Part shown: positions 42,320-51,653 of the stretch, piece by piece
Numbering within the stretch: the first letter of the stretch is position 1
Layout of the letters: the number at the start of each line of letters is the position of its first letter
Origin: Zhouia spongiae
GTDB taxonomy: Bacteria > Bacteroidota > Bacteroidia > Flavobacteriales > Flavobacteriaceae
NCBI RefSeq assembly: GCF_022760175.1
Contig: NZ_CP094326.1
Coordinates: forward strand, 310,001 to 374,000
Reading direction: 5' to 3'
Length of the DNA: 64,000 bases
The notes under the pieces: model-generated
What the model was told of the DNA's origin: nothing
The model's database searches: none
What the model saw: the letters and a program-made list of their open reading frames with translations, nothing else
Made by a program: the position numbers and the translations under genes

Positions 42320-45085
42320 ATGAAAAAGATACTTTATTATATATTCCTGCTCATATGTTCATTTAAAACTTTCGGAACTGAACTCCATGGAGATCGGTCA
42401 TTAATTGAGGATGCGGCTGCCCAGATTGATTATTTGTTTTATCGTAATGGTAAAATTGAAAAGACTGGCTCTAAAGAGCAAAAATGGTATATCTACTTTT
42501 TAGGAGAGAATGCAGAAACCTTACAATATATCATAGAAAGGAATAATGGTGTTGCTTACAAAAACTTTTCAGAAGATTATCTGAAAAACCTGAATAACCT
42601 GCTCACAGAAATAAACACTTCTTCTGAAGTTGCCATGTATGTTGGACTTACCGATTATACCAATCCGATTGTTTTACCATTTTTCCCTGCCGGTGGTACG
42701 GTACAGGAAAAGATTGAATCACTACGAAACAGTCTTGATCAGGCGCAAAATATACAAGAAGTAAGTGAGGCAGATATCAATATAGGAGTAGAGAATTTAA
42801 AAAAGTATAAAAAAACCTTTGGGGATATTGTCGATGGTATATATAAGGAATCTGTATTACCGGAGTTAGGGGGTAAGGATTATATATTGCCGGTATCTGT
42901 TTATCACAATATCACTGTAAATAAATTTCCAAAAAACTATCATTCTATTGTAATAAAACGGTCTGAAACCCTTAAAGAAAGAGATGCAGAGTTTCATAAT
43001 TTAAAGAAATCAAACACTCCGCCTTTTGGCAGTACCAACGATGAACGATCGATTGCCAATACTGTCAATACCTACCAAAAAATACTTTCCGGTAATTACG
43101 AGTTACCGGTAGTAGATGTTCCAATTGCAAAACCGTTTGAACTTACTTTATGTGATTATCTCCCCGAAGATAGTAAGGTAGATCAGTATGGAGTGAAAGA
43201 AGCTGTCAAAAGATTAAATACCGCTTATCAAAGGCGTAATGCCATTACCGATATAGAAACGCCGCGGAGTAAAGGCGATTTTTACCATCTGGTGAATGTT
43301 TCGGAAGGAGATTTAAGTGGAAAAACAGAGGTTATAGAGGACAAACTATACCTGTTAAAACAAAAAACAGGGATTGACTTTTATGTGGTATTTCAACCCG
43401 TAGCTACAAAAATGAACGACAATGCACGGGAAGAATTTGCTAAGCAAGTATTGGAAGAAAGCGATTTAAAAGGAAATAGTAATACTGTTTTGATAACAGT
43501 TCCTTTTTTAGACATTTCTCCTACAGCCAGTCTCACTACTCTTAGCTGCGTACAACCGGGATTTGCCCAAAGTTCATCTTCTTTAATTACCTCTCAAAAC
43601 TTTAAAGAAGCTTCTGATTTGTTTAACTATGTGCTAGTAGCTTTTTCTGAAATTGAAAAACCTTTATTTGTTAAGCGATACTTTTTAAAAGCTAACGGAG
43701 AGCTTGTGAATTATGAAGTAAAAACCCAAGAAGGGAAAAGACTCAGGGGATATCCTTATATGAATCAAGTAGAGTTTTATGACAGCCCGAATCGATTTGC
43801 AATCAAACTATTGCAAGAATCAATTAGGCAATCCAAATTAAACTATTATAAAGACTTAAACAAAGAAAATTTAGAAGCCTTTATAAGACTACGTGAAAGT
43901 TGGGTAATTTCGTTGAATGATATATTGACAAAAGCTGAGCAAGAAGAAACCAATGCTTTTAATACCAACGATATAAGCTATTGGAAAGAACAAGAAATTG
44001 AAATAGGTAAACTCAGGGAATTTTATTGTAAAGACCCTTCTATAACCAATACCTATGTAGCTTCTAATATAAAAGGTAGTTACCTTGAAAGTTGGAAGGT
44101 ATTGTTTGCAAGATCGAACATAGAGTCTGAACATTTGTACGATTTTGATGTATGGACAGTGGTAGACCAAACTATCTATAATTCCCTTGATGTAATAAGT
44201 TTAATACCTAAAGCAGATTTATTCACAGATTTAGCAGGAACCCTTTATGCTGGTCTTAGGGGCGATTTGGAAAACGAGGTCATTTATTCAGTTTCTTTGG
44301 CTATTCCCTTTGTAGGAGCAGCTTACATAAAGCAGATAAAAAATGCAGATGAGTTTTATGCTATAGTAGCCAAAAATATAGGAGATGATATAACATTTGA
44401 GGTTAAAAAACTTACAGAAATAAATGCCAGTGAAGTACAGGTTTCAACAATCCTAACCAGTGATAAAGTAATTGCTGAAAAAATTGCCAAGGAGGATTTA
44501 GAGAAGCATGTAGATAAGGATGGGATTAGAAGGTTGATGACTGGTAGTGAGAAATTGGCAGACAACCTTTCTGGAACTTTAAAAAATACTTATGATAATT
44601 TGATTAAAGCAGGCTATCATACAACAGATGATGGAATATCAATTATTTTCAAAAATGCAGATGATTTACCGATAGCTAAAATTAGTGAGGATGCTTTTCA
44701 CATTAAAATACCTTATGACAATGGATGGGCGACACAATCCAACACCGAGCTTTCCAGACAAATTTATTCATCGGTACAGCAGGAAAGAAAAGTGTATAGG
44801 TTAGGGACATTAAATAGAAGTCAAGCCGGGGAAGCTCAATTCTGGTCTCCTGAAAATCCATACTCTTATGAAAGTATATGGGAATACGCCGATAAATATG
44901 GAATCCCACATGAGAATTTAAAAGGGGATAATATCTTTTTTGAAATAGGTTTAATTCCTGATAATGTACCCTTTATAACAAGAGAAGCACCAGGAATGGG
45001 AAATAATTTAGGCGGAGCAATCGAAGTTGTTACCCCTGAAAAATCTATTAAGTTGGAATCATTTAGTACAGTTAAATTTGATTAA
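42320..45085 (+). CDS. 921-aa exported protein with Rhs-type toxin-like C-terminal tip
   Basis: Signal peptide (MKKILYYIFLLICSFKTFG), then about 800 residues without a recognised family, including a TPM-like segment (about 340-440: LKQKTGIDFYVVFQP...NTVLITVPF) and a hydrophobic patch near 660 (VIYSVSLAIPFVGAAYIK). The last about 100 residues read KVYRLGTLNRSQAGEAQFW...YGIPHENL...FFEIGLI...PFITREAPGMGNN-LGGAIEVVTP. This layout is seen at the C-terminus of Rhs and other polymorphic toxins and is possibly ADP-ribosyltransferase-like. The two-base gap to a tiny downstream gene fits a toxin-immunity pair. Activity is unproven. Confidence 0.65.
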   Translation: MKKILYYIFLLICSFKTFGTELHGDRSLIEDAAAQIDYLFYRNGKIEKTGSKEQKWYIYFLGENAETLQYIIERNNGVAYKNFSEDYLKNLNNLLTEINTSSEVAMYVGLTDYTNPIVLPFFPAGGTVQEKIESLRNSLDQAQNIQEVSEADINIGVENLKKYKKTFGDIVDGIYKESVLPELGGKDYILPVSVYHNITVNKFPKNYHSIVIKRSETLKERDAEFHNLKKSNTPPFGSTNDERSIANTVNTYQKILSGNYELPVVDVPIAKPFELTLCDYLPEDSKVDQYGVKEAVKRLNTAYQRRNAITDIETPRSKGDFYHLVNVSEGDLSGKTEVIEDKLYLLKQKTGIDFYVVFQPVATKMNDNAREEFAKQVLEESDLKGNSNTVLITVPFLDISPTASLTTLSCVQPGFAQSSSSLITSQNFKEASDLFNYVLVAFSEIEKPLFVKRYFLKANGELVNYEVKTQEGKRLRGYPYMNQVEFYDSPNRFAIKLLQESIRQSKLNYYKDLNKENLEAFIRLRESWVISLNDILTKAEQEETNAFNTNDISYWKEQEIEIGKLREFYCKDPSITNTYVASNIKGSYLESWKVLFARSNIESEHLYDFDVWTVVDQTIYNSLDVISLIPKADLFTDLAGTLYAGLRGDLENEVIYSVSLAIPFVGAAYIKQIKNADEFYAIVAKNIGDDITFEVKKLTEINASEVQVSTILTSDKVIAEKIAKEDLEKHVDKDGIRRLMTGSEKLADNLSGTLKNTYDNLIKAGYHTTDDGISIIFKNADDLPIAKISEDAFHIKIPYDNGWATQSNTELSRQIYSSVQQERKVYRLGTLNRSQAGEAQFWSPENPYSYESIWEYADKYGIPHENLKGDNIFFEIGLIPDNVPFITREAPGMGNNLGGAIEVVTPEKSIKLESFSTVKFD

Positions 45086-45087
45086 TT

Positions 45088-45336
45088 ATGAGCAATTGGA
45101 TTGAAGATTTAAGAGAAATATATAAAATCTTAGAAAAACATGGGTTTTATCAGTTGAAAGAAGAACTTTTCGAAACACAGTTATCTGGAGGTACTGGATG
45201 GGAGATATTTCTTTTAGTAACTACAAAGTTACGAGATATTGAGTATAAGAACCCTGAGGTGTATGAATTAATTAAAAAAAAATCAGATAGTATTTTCGAT
45301 TTCGGGATTAAAAATGGCTTTCTGAAAAAAAAATAA
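45088..45336 (+). CDS. Candidate cytoplasmic immunity protein
   Basis: 82 residues, no signal peptide, acidic and helical (NWIEDLREIYKILEKHGFYQL). It starts two bases after the stop of the toxin-like gene. No family is recognised. Size, spacing and cytoplasmic location fit an immunity protein for an intracellular toxin tip. The role is inferred from position only. Confidence 0.55.
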   Translation: MSNWIEDLREIYKILEKHGFYQLKEELFETQLSGGTGWEIFLLVTTKLRDIEYKNPEVYELIKKKSDSIFDFGIKNGFLKKK

Positions 45337-45396
45337 GTTATACACCCCTAGTTCTGCAAAATATCATGCTCGCACTAGTGGAAGGATAAATTTTAT

Positions 45397-45744
45397 GTGG
45401 TAGAGTATGAAAATGTAGTAAAAGGTAAACCAACTCCTAATCCTGGCGGTTTTGGAACCAAAGAATCAATTAGTACCATTAAGGAGTTAAGGGAAAAGCT
45501 GGCAGTATTGGAAAAATGGAAAGATCCAATGGAGGATGTATTGGTTATTAGGGAATATGAAGTGATAAACCCTATACGAGCCAGAACGGGAACCATAGGC
45601 CCTCAGTTAGAAAAAACAGGTGTAAATGCAGGGGCAACCTATTCTGGAGGCGCTCATCAATATGAGTTTTACGATTATTTGGGTAATAATAATTGGAAAA
45701 AATTTGTGAAATGTATAGATGATAACGGTATAAAATTAAAATGA
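45397..45744 (+). CDS. Orphan TNT-like toxin tip without delivery domain (frameshifted remnant)
   Basis: 115 codons from a GTG; the frame is open from 45379. The C-terminal half reads REYEVINPIRARTGTIGPQ...GATYSGGAHQYEFYDY, resembling TNT-type NAD glycohydrolase tips (pattern YEVxKP..V..G.IAP...GGGxQY). Just upstream another frame reads PSSAKYHARTSGRINF, so the tip continues 5' across a frameshift near 45388. There is no start, signal or carrier. It looks like a displaced cassette, as found behind CDI, Rhs and WapA loci. Its stop overlaps the next gene by ATGA. Confidence 0.6.
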   Translation: MVEYENVVKGKPTPNPGGFGTKESISTIKELREKLAVLEKWKDPMEDVLVIREYEVINPIRARTGTIGPQLEKTGVNAGATYSGGAHQYEFYDYLGNNNWKKFVKCIDDNGIKLK

Positions 45745-46310
45745 TGATTAAAGACTTTAGTATAGTAGATAAAAATGGGTTGTCATATGAAACTACATGG
45801 AATAATGACAATGTTAAAGTAAAGGAAACTTTAAAGAATAGGGAAAACCCTGAAACCAAAAGATTGATAAAGTTAGTAAGTCAAGAGTACAATGTGGGAA
45901 TAAAGTGGGTATATGAGGACAAAGAGATCGTATTGATTAATAACGATGTTATTTTCGGTTGTCCATCTATAGATATGCAATATGTTATAGCAATTTATTC
46001 CGGTGACCAAACAGAATATATTCCTCCAAATAATGCGGTAATCTATAATGCAGATGGGAGTATCCATAAAGTTTTGAGTGTACCGCTTTTAATCTCTGAT
46101 GCTGCTAAAAACCAAGGTTGGTATAAAAGGCAACCCGATACGACCATTGGTTTTACAGGAGTAGATTGGAAAACGAATAGTAAAGGAGAAAAGGTTGTAG
46201 TTATAGAAATTTCTGATCATTATTATAGAATAATGAAAGAATTCAGGGTGCTTAACCCCGAAACAGGAGAATTTGGTGAGTGTATAGGTTCTAGAATTGA
46301 ATACAAATAA
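45741..46310 (+). CDS. Candidate immunity protein of the orphan TNT-like tip
   Basis: 189 residues, no signal peptide, not assigned to a family. It begins inside the stop of the orphan tip (ATGATG; a start at 45744 is also possible), the coupling typical of toxin-immunity pairs. TNT-type toxins act on cytoplasmic NAD, so a cytoplasmic partner is consistent. The frame is intact although the toxin tip is broken, as expected if immunity is retained. Inferred role. Confidence 0.55.
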   Translation: MMIKDFSIVDKNGLSYETTWNNDNVKVKETLKNRENPETKRLIKLVSQEYNVGIKWVYEDKEIVLINNDVIFGCPSIDMQYVIAIYSGDQTEYIPPNNAVIYNADGSIHKVLSVPLLISDAAKNQGWYKRQPDTTIGFTGVDWKTNSKGEKVVVIEISDHYYRIMKEFRVLNPETGEFGECIGSRIEYK

Positions 46311-46390
46311 ATGGCTAGCGTATTGAATTCAATCCTAGCTCCGCAAAGTCTCCCCACGCTGGTGCGCGATTGTATCGCGTTCCTTAACAT

Positions 46391-46541
46391 AGTAAACTAC
46401 CTCGGGGCAAGCCCACGAGAGGGCCAAGCGTAAAGAAAAGGTCTGGTAGACCTTTTTAGCGATGGAGCCAGCTGGCGCATGGCAAAACATTTCGACGCAA
46501 GTCCAATGAAATTCCGTCAGGACTATTTCACAAGGGCAAGC
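46391..46541. repeat. Dispersed repeat family member B
   Basis: Blocks 46391-46419 and 46491-46541 match 7651-7680 and 7705-7756, with a longer unrelated spacer here. The MKFRQDYFTR frame recurs in the second block. Confidence 0.7.
46436..46457 (+). terminator. Terminator-like hairpin after the toxin/immunity cluster
   Basis: Perfect stem aaaaggtct / agacctttt with loop ggt and a following T-run. It works in either direction. Confidence 0.6.
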
Positions 46542-46922
46542 CCGCCTGTCCGCCCGGTTCCGGTACGGACGGGAATGACTTTAGTCGGGCAGGCGTCGGA
46601 GCTCCCGATAGCTATCGGGATAAATCTCGATTATCGAGTAAAGGTATGGTCGAAATCGAACTTATGGATAATAAAATTATAGATGTTTTAAAATCATCAT
46701 CAATAAACAATTATGATAAGTACTAATAAAAAGGTAAAAATGAAATAATCCCTCAAAGTCAGGAGATTTTGCGGAGCGGGACAAAAAGGAAGGAAATAAA
46801 CAATAATAAAAAAGACCAATGTAATAATTCAACAATAAACGAAATGAACATAAAACCACGCATCAACGTTGTAACATCAAATAAAAAAAGAGCATAATCC
46901 AATTCTGCTACATCACTTAGCC

Positions 46923-49295
46923 TTGAAACAAAATCTACTATTCATATTATTTTTTGTTACGGTTTTCTTTGCCCGTGCCCAAAGTATAGATCTCGAAACA
47001 TTTGGCAAAGAAAAACCAATACAGGTCAATGGTTATGTTTCTACTAACGGAGTATATTACAATTCGAACCAAAACAATGCCCGTGAACCTTTTACGTATT
47101 TTTTACAAGGAGGCATAAATCTAAAATTATATAGTTTCTCTGTTCCCATAAGTTATAGCTTTACCAATCAGGGTAAAAAATTCAATTACCAATTGCCGTT
47201 CAACTTCAACAGGTTAAGCCTCCACCCTACCTATAAATGGATATCAGTACATATTGGAGATGTGTCCATGACCTTTTCGCCTTACACACTTAGCGGTCAT
47301 CAATTTACCGGTGGTGGCATAGACCTTAGCCCTAAGGGTAAGTTCAAGATCAGTGCAATGTACGGACGTCTCTTAAAAGCCACGGAAGATGACGGCAATC
47401 CGCAAACCATTCCGGCTTTTAAGCGTATGGGCATGGGATTTAAAACCGCTTATACCGACCGCAAATACAGTATCGAATTCATTACATTTTATGCAAAGGA
47501 CCAAATCAACTCCATAGCCGTGGTTCCGGAAGACAAAGGGGTAATTCCGAAAGAAAACCTGGTACTCAGTATGGGCGGCTCCTATAAACTCAGTAATAGT
47601 CTGGATATTTCAGCTACTTATGCAGCTACTGCCATTACACAAGATTTACGGGCCCAAGAAGTTGAGCGTCCGAATAAAAATATTGCCGGTTTGCTATTCA
47701 ACAACAGGGCATCTACTGAATATTACAAAGCTTTAAAAGCCGGTTTGAACTATCGTATCGACCAGTCCAGTATCGGCCTTGCATACGAACGAATTGATCC
47801 CGGATACCAGACTCTTGGAGCTTACTTTTTCAATAATGATTTTGAAAATATTACCCTGAACGCTGCTACAGTGGTGTTTAATAATAAAGTAAATCTCGCT
47901 TTTAATATCGGATATCAACGAGACGACCTCAACAATCAAAAAGACAATGCCACCAATAGAATGGTCGGAGCCGTTAATGCTTCAGCTGCTATCAATGACC
48001 GTTTAAGCATTACCGGATCATATTCCAACTTTACGACCTATACAAATATAAAAGTGAACCAATTCGATCATATTAACGACGATAACCTTTTAGATAACGA
48101 CCTGGACACATTAGATTATAAACAGCTTTCCCAAAATGCAAATCTTGGCATCAGTTATATCTTGTCTAAAAAAGAAAAACTGCAGCAAGTGATCAATATG
48201 AATTACAATGTAAGTGATGTAGCAAATGAACAAAACGGAATAGTACGTGTTGGCGACGCTTCTATTTTTCATAATATGAATTTGGCCTATACAGCCACCC
48301 TACCCAAACAACAACTAAATATAACAACGGCATTAAACGGTACATACAACACTATCGGTACCGAAAATGCCACTACCTGGGGGCCAACATTAGGGATCAA
48401 TAAACGTTTTTTTGAAAATAGGCTGAGTACCGGCCTTTCATCATCATATAACGTAACCAATAACAAAACCGGCAACATATCCATTGCCAACATAAGGGTC
48501 AATGCTTCTTATATTCTATTAAAACAACACAATTTCAACTTAAGTGTAATACAACTGTTCAGAAGTTCTGTTCAGCCAGACACCGATGGTTTAAAGGAAC
48601 TTACCGCCACACTGGGCTATAATTATACCTTTAATCTACCCCCTAAAATTAAAATAGAACGCAAACCCAAAATATTCAGTTTTTCTTACAGGGATCATTA
48701 TTTTGAAGGTGAACACGAAACCATAACACCCGAAGTACTTGCCGTTGCCAACCAACCTATATTTAACGGCATTCTCAAGATAAATGGAATTAAAGAGAAA
48801 TTAGCTTTTTATGAGGACATTATTATCCAGTCTGAAAATAAAAGTGATAAAAATTACCGGTTTGCTGCTTTAGATTATTTGAAGTACCTGTACGATCATA
48901 AAGGTTTTTTAGATACCTACAATGACCTGGCATTTAAAAGCTTGAAAAAACTATATCGTGAGGCCGTGGTTTTGGATTATAAAGTTGAAAAAGAATACAC
49001 TGTACTTCAAGCTAAAGTCAACAGTTCCAAAAACCCTTCTAAAAAGGATCTTAAGGATTTGGGGGTAAAAGAAAAACGATACAAGGCACATCAATGGATG
49101 ATGCAACGATTATTGGTACTAAGCTTTGAAGACATCCTTAACGACAAAGGGATTCTAAAAACCTTCAAAAACAAGCAAATATCTAAAGTGTTCTCTATGC
49201 TCGAAAATGGTAAAACCGATACCGAGGTACAAAATTATTTAGAAGTGCAGTTTGCCGACCTCTATCATAAACAAGGCTTACAACAAAAAAATTAG
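46923..49295 (+). CDS. Large outer-membrane beta-barrel protein
   Basis: 790 residues: signal peptide (KQNLLFILFFVTVFFARAQ) from a TTG start at 46923; no ATG is suitably placed. Then about 550 residues of alternating amphipathic strands with aromatic girdles (YKWISVHIGDVSMTFSPY, LNAATVVFNNKVNLAFNIGY), typical of an outer-membrane barrel. The last about 200 residues are charged and helical (YRFAALDYLKYLYDHKGFLDTYN), presumably periplasmic. No TonB-dependent plug or PorP motif was found. Position after the toxin cluster suggests, but does not prove, that it is the export or docking pore. Confidence 0.7.
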   Translation: MKQNLLFILFFVTVFFARAQSIDLETFGKEKPIQVNGYVSTNGVYYNSNQNNAREPFTYFLQGGINLKLYSFSVPISYSFTNQGKKFNYQLPFNFNRLSLHPTYKWISVHIGDVSMTFSPYTLSGHQFTGGGIDLSPKGKFKISAMYGRLLKATEDDGNPQTIPAFKRMGMGFKTAYTDRKYSIEFITFYAKDQINSIAVVPEDKGVIPKENLVLSMGGSYKLSNSLDISATYAATAITQDLRAQEVERPNKNIAGLLFNNRASTEYYKALKAGLNYRIDQSSIGLAYERIDPGYQTLGAYFFNNDFENITLNAATVVFNNKVNLAFNIGYQRDDLNNQKDNATNRMVGAVNASAAINDRLSITGSYSNFTTYTNIKVNQFDHINDDNLLDNDLDTLDYKQLSQNANLGISYILSKKEKLQQVINMNYNVSDVANEQNGIVRVGDASIFHNMNLAYTATLPKQQLNITTALNGTYNTIGTENATTWGPTLGINKRFFENRLSTGLSSSYNVTNNKTGNISIANIRVNASYILLKQHNFNLSVIQLFRSSVQPDTDGLKELTATLGYNYTFNLPPKIKIERKPKIFSFSYRDHYFEGEHETITPEVLAVANQPIFNGILKINGIKEKLAFYEDIIIQSENKSDKNYRFAALDYLKYLYDHKGFLDTYNDLAFKSLKKLYREAVVLDYKVEKEYTVLQAKVNSSKNPSKKDLKDLGVKEKRYKAHQWMMQRLLVLSFEDILNDKGILKTFKNKQISKVFSMLENGKTDTEVQNYLEVQFADLYHKQGLQQKN

Positions 49296-49388
49296 TCGCG
49301 TAGCATATACAAAAAAAGGACCCAACAATGATCCCCATAACATAAGCGCATCTGATATGATTAAACCAAATTACAAATATGAAAACAA

Positions 49389-49416
49389 AAAACGCCTCAC
49401 ATACGTGAAGCGTTTC
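49389..49416 (-). terminator. Terminator of rpsT
   Basis: Stem aacgcctcac / gtgaagcgtt (one G-U) with loop atac, followed on the minus strand by a T-run. Confidence 0.8.
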
Positions 49417-49441
49417 GTATTTTTTAAGCGCCTTATTTTAA

Positions 49442-49696
49442 TTACGCCAGACTTTCCACTTTCTTAGTCAAGCTAGATTTTAAGTTACCAGCTTTATTTT
49501 TGTGAATAATGTTCTTTTTAGCCAACTTGTCTATCTTACTGATCACACCTGGCAACAACTCTTCTGCAGCTTTTTTATCTTCTGTACCTCTTAATTTTTT
49601 AATTAAGTTTCGTACAGTTTTGTGCTGATATTTGTTTCTTAAGCGTACAGCTTCGTTTCTTCTAATTCTCTTTAATGCTGACTTGTGATTTGCCAT
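49442..49696 (-). CDS. rpsT: Ribosomal protein S20
   Basis: An 84-residue basic helical protein with the family start MANHKSALKRIRRNEAVRLRN and a Lys/Arg-rich body (HKTVRNLIKKLRG). It binds 16S rRNA in the body of the 30S subunit. Length is standard. It lies downstream of two tRNA-Glu genes on the same strand, and readthrough from the tRNA promoter is possible. Confidence 0.96.
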   Translation of the reverse strand: MANHKSALKRIRRNEAVRLRNKYQHKTVRNLIKKLRGTEDKKAAEELLPGVISKIDKLAKKNIIHKNKAGNLKSSLTKKVESLA

Positions 49697-49772
49697 TTTC
49701 TTACACTTTTTATTACAGAGGTAGTAAGTTGTCCACGTATACTACGTTCTAAAATTTTAAAAATAAATCCTG

Positions 49773-49844
49773 TAGCCCGTAGGGGAATCGAACCCCTGTT
49801 TCCAGGATGAAAACCTGGCGTCCTAACCCCTAGACGAACGGGCC
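49773..49844 (-). tRNA. tRNA-Glu (TTC), copy 2
   Basis: The minus strand folds as a 72-nt cloverleaf. The anticodon stem CCAGG/CCTGG encloses loop TTTTCAT (anticodon TTC), the T-arm is GGGG-TTCGATT-CCCC, and the acceptor is GGCCCGT/ACGGGCT with a terminal G-U. It is identical in sequence to the copy at 49926. Confidence 0.93.
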
Positions 49845-49925
49845 ATCGTTAATAAAGATAATCATAAATAAAGAACTTCAGTCCTTTTCTTCAGATTTAT
49901 CAATTTAACTATTTCAGTGAACTTG

Positions 49926-49997
49926 TAGCCCGTAGGGGAATCGAACCCCTGTTTCCAGGATGAAAACCTGGCGTCCTAACCCCTAGACGAACGGGCC
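49926..49997 (-). tRNA. tRNA-Glu (TTC), copy 1
   Basis: Same 72-nt sequence and fold as the downstream copy, 81 bp apart. It has a good promoter just upstream, so both copies are probably one transcript. Confidence 0.93.
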
Positions 49998-50019
49998 ATT
50001 ATTTTCTCAATTGCGGATG

Positions 50020-50049
50020 CAAAAATACAACTATTTTTAAACGATGCAA
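50020..50049 (-). promoter_or_regulatory. Promoter of the tRNA-Glu pair
   Basis: On the minus strand TTG (50047-50049), a 19-base spacer and TATTTTTG (50020-50027), a perfect Bacteroidota-type promoter 22 bp ahead of the first tRNA. Confidence 0.75.
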
Positions 50050-50077
50050 TAGCTGAAAATAATTTTTTTAAAAAAAA

Positions 50078-51556
50078 TTAATATGCTTTGGCAAAAAGGG
50101 CCCTTCCTTTCGACGGATTCCCGCTATACACACAGGTTCCGGGCTCTTCATCAAAATCTATAGGGATGCAGCGAATAGTTGCTTTTGTAAGCTCTTTTAT
50201 TTTTTCTTCGGTTTCTGCTGTGCCATCCCAATGCGCAGCTACAAATCCTCCCTTACCATCTATAATCTCTTTAAATTCATCGAAGGTATTTACTTCGGTT
50301 ATATGGTCTTTTCTGTAATCAAGTGCTTTATTGAATATAGTGTCCTGAATATCTTCCAGCAATCCTTCTATTTTAGCCACCACCTCATCAGCAGGCACTA
50401 CCTCCTTTTCGAGTGTATCTCTACGGGCCACCTCAAAAGTATTGTTCTCGATATCCCGCTTACCGACAGCCAATCTGACAGGCACTCCTTTCAGCTCGTA
50501 CTCATTAAACTTCCATCCCGGTTTGTGAGTATCACGATCATCAAACTTAACTGAAATTCCCCTGGTTCTTAGTTCTTTGATAAGTGGCTGCACCTTCTCA
50601 GAAATCGCATCTAGCTGATCATCTCCTTTATATATAGGCACGATCACCACCTGGATCGGGGCAAGTTTTGGAGGCAACACCAAACCATTATCATCACTAT
50701 GGGTCATAATCAGGGCTCCCATCAATCGTGTCGATACCCCCCAAGAAGTAGCCCAAACATAATCTTGCTTACCATCTTTACCGGCATATTTAACATCAAA
50801 CGCCTTAGCGAAATTTTGTCCTAAGAAATGTGAAGTTCCTGCCTGCAATGCTTTCCCGTCTTGCATCAAAGCCTCTATACAATAAGTTTCCACAGCTCCG
50901 GCAAAACGTTCACTTTCAGTCTTCAATCCTTTTATAACGGGTACCGCCATAAATCTTTCTGCAAACTCGGCATACACATCCATCATTTGCTCTGCCTCTT
51001 CAACTGCTTCGTCTTTAGTAGCATGTGCCGTGTGTCCTTCTTGCCATAAAAACTCCGCAGTACGCAAAAACAAACGAGTACGCATTTCCCATCGAACCAC
51101 ATTTGCCCATTGATTGATCTTTATAGGAAGATCTCTGTATGACTGTATCCAGTTTTTATAGGTATTCCAGATAATTGCTTCACTGGTAGGCCTCACAATA
51201 AGCTCTTCTTCAAGCTTTGCTTCGGGATCTACCATTAACTTCCCTTCTTTATCCGGATCATTCTTTAATCTATAATGAGTAACAATCGCACATTCTTTGG
51301 CAAACCCCTCTGCATTTTTTTCTTCAGCTTCAAAAAGGCTTTTAGGAACAAACAGCGGAAAATATGCATTTTCATGCCCGGTTTCCTTGAACATTCTATC
51401 GAGCTCAGCCTGCATTTTTTCCCAGATAGCATAACCATATGGCTTGATCACCATGCAGCCCCTAACTCCTGAATTCTCAGCTAAATCAGCCCTGACTACT
51501 AGTTCGTTATACCATTTTGAATAATCTTCACTACGTTTCGTTAACTTTTTACTCAT
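50078..51556 (-). CDS. proS: Prolyl-tRNA synthetase (short, archaeal/eukaryotic-type)
   Basis: 492 residues from the ATG at 51556; the upstream 19 codons of the frame do not match the family. Class II motifs are visible: motif 2 [29 protein letters not shown], the [12 protein letters not shown] loop and motif 3 [19 protein letters not shown]. The anticodon-binding domain (VIVPIYKG...) and the C-terminal zinc-binding-like end follow ([20 protein letters not shown]). No editing insertion is present, as expected for this type. It charges tRNA-Pro. Confidence 0.95.
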   Translation of the reverse strand: MSKKLTKRSEDYSKWYNELVVRADLAENSGVRGCMVIKPYGYAIWEKMQAELDRMFKETGHENAYFPLFVPKSLFEAEEKNAEGFAKECAIVTHYRLKNDPDKEGKLMVDPEAKLEEELIVRPTSEAIIWNTYKNWIQSYRDLPIKINQWANVVRWEMRTRLFLRTAEFLWQEGHTAHATKDEAVEEAEQMMDVYAEFAERFMAVPVIKGLKTESERFAGAVETYCIEALMQDGKALQAGTSHFLGQNFAKAFDVKYAGKDGKQDYVWATSWGVSTRLMGALIMTHSDDNGLVLPPKLAPIQVVIVPIYKGDDQLDAISEKVQPLIKELRTRGISVKFDDRDTHKPGWKFNEYELKGVPVRLAVGKRDIENNTFEVARRDTLEKEVVPADEVVAKIEGLLEDIQDTIFNKALDYRKDHITEVNTFDEFKEIIDGKGGFVAAHWDGTAETEEKIKELTKATIRCIPIDFDEEPGTCVYSGNPSKGRALFAKAY

Positions 51557-51603
51557 ATATGGAAGTTTGGCACAAATCTTGCGACTTAGATTAATAAAAG
51601 AAT

Positions 51604-51629
51604 AGTTTGGCAAAACTAACTATTTTTGT
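51604..51629 (+). promoter_or_regulatory. Candidate promoter/operator of the aromatic-rich lipoprotein gene
   Basis: TATTTTTG (51622-51629) is a perfect -7 box 24 bp before the ATG. Directly upstream lies the small inverted repeat tagttt-ggca-aaacta (51604-51619). No well-spaced TTG. Confidence 0.4.
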
Positions 51630-51653
51630 TATGTTCAACAATAAAAATTTGCA

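Larger units (their letters stand above)
46311..46922. other. Repeat- and hairpin-rich intergenic region closing the toxin cluster
   Basis: No gene supported. Besides the dispersed repeat it holds the hairpin cgcgat-tgt-atcgcg near 46366-46380, a terminator-like hairpin (46436-46457), and an 18-bp perfect palindrome tcccgatagctatcggga at 46603-46620. The density of such elements suggests a recombination or transcription boundary. Confidence 0.5.

Noticed and set aside
46479-46682. 67-codon open frame beginning MAKHFDASPMKFRQDYF
   Set aside because: It lies in a dispersed repeat whose other copy has a different continuation; treated as a spurious frame.
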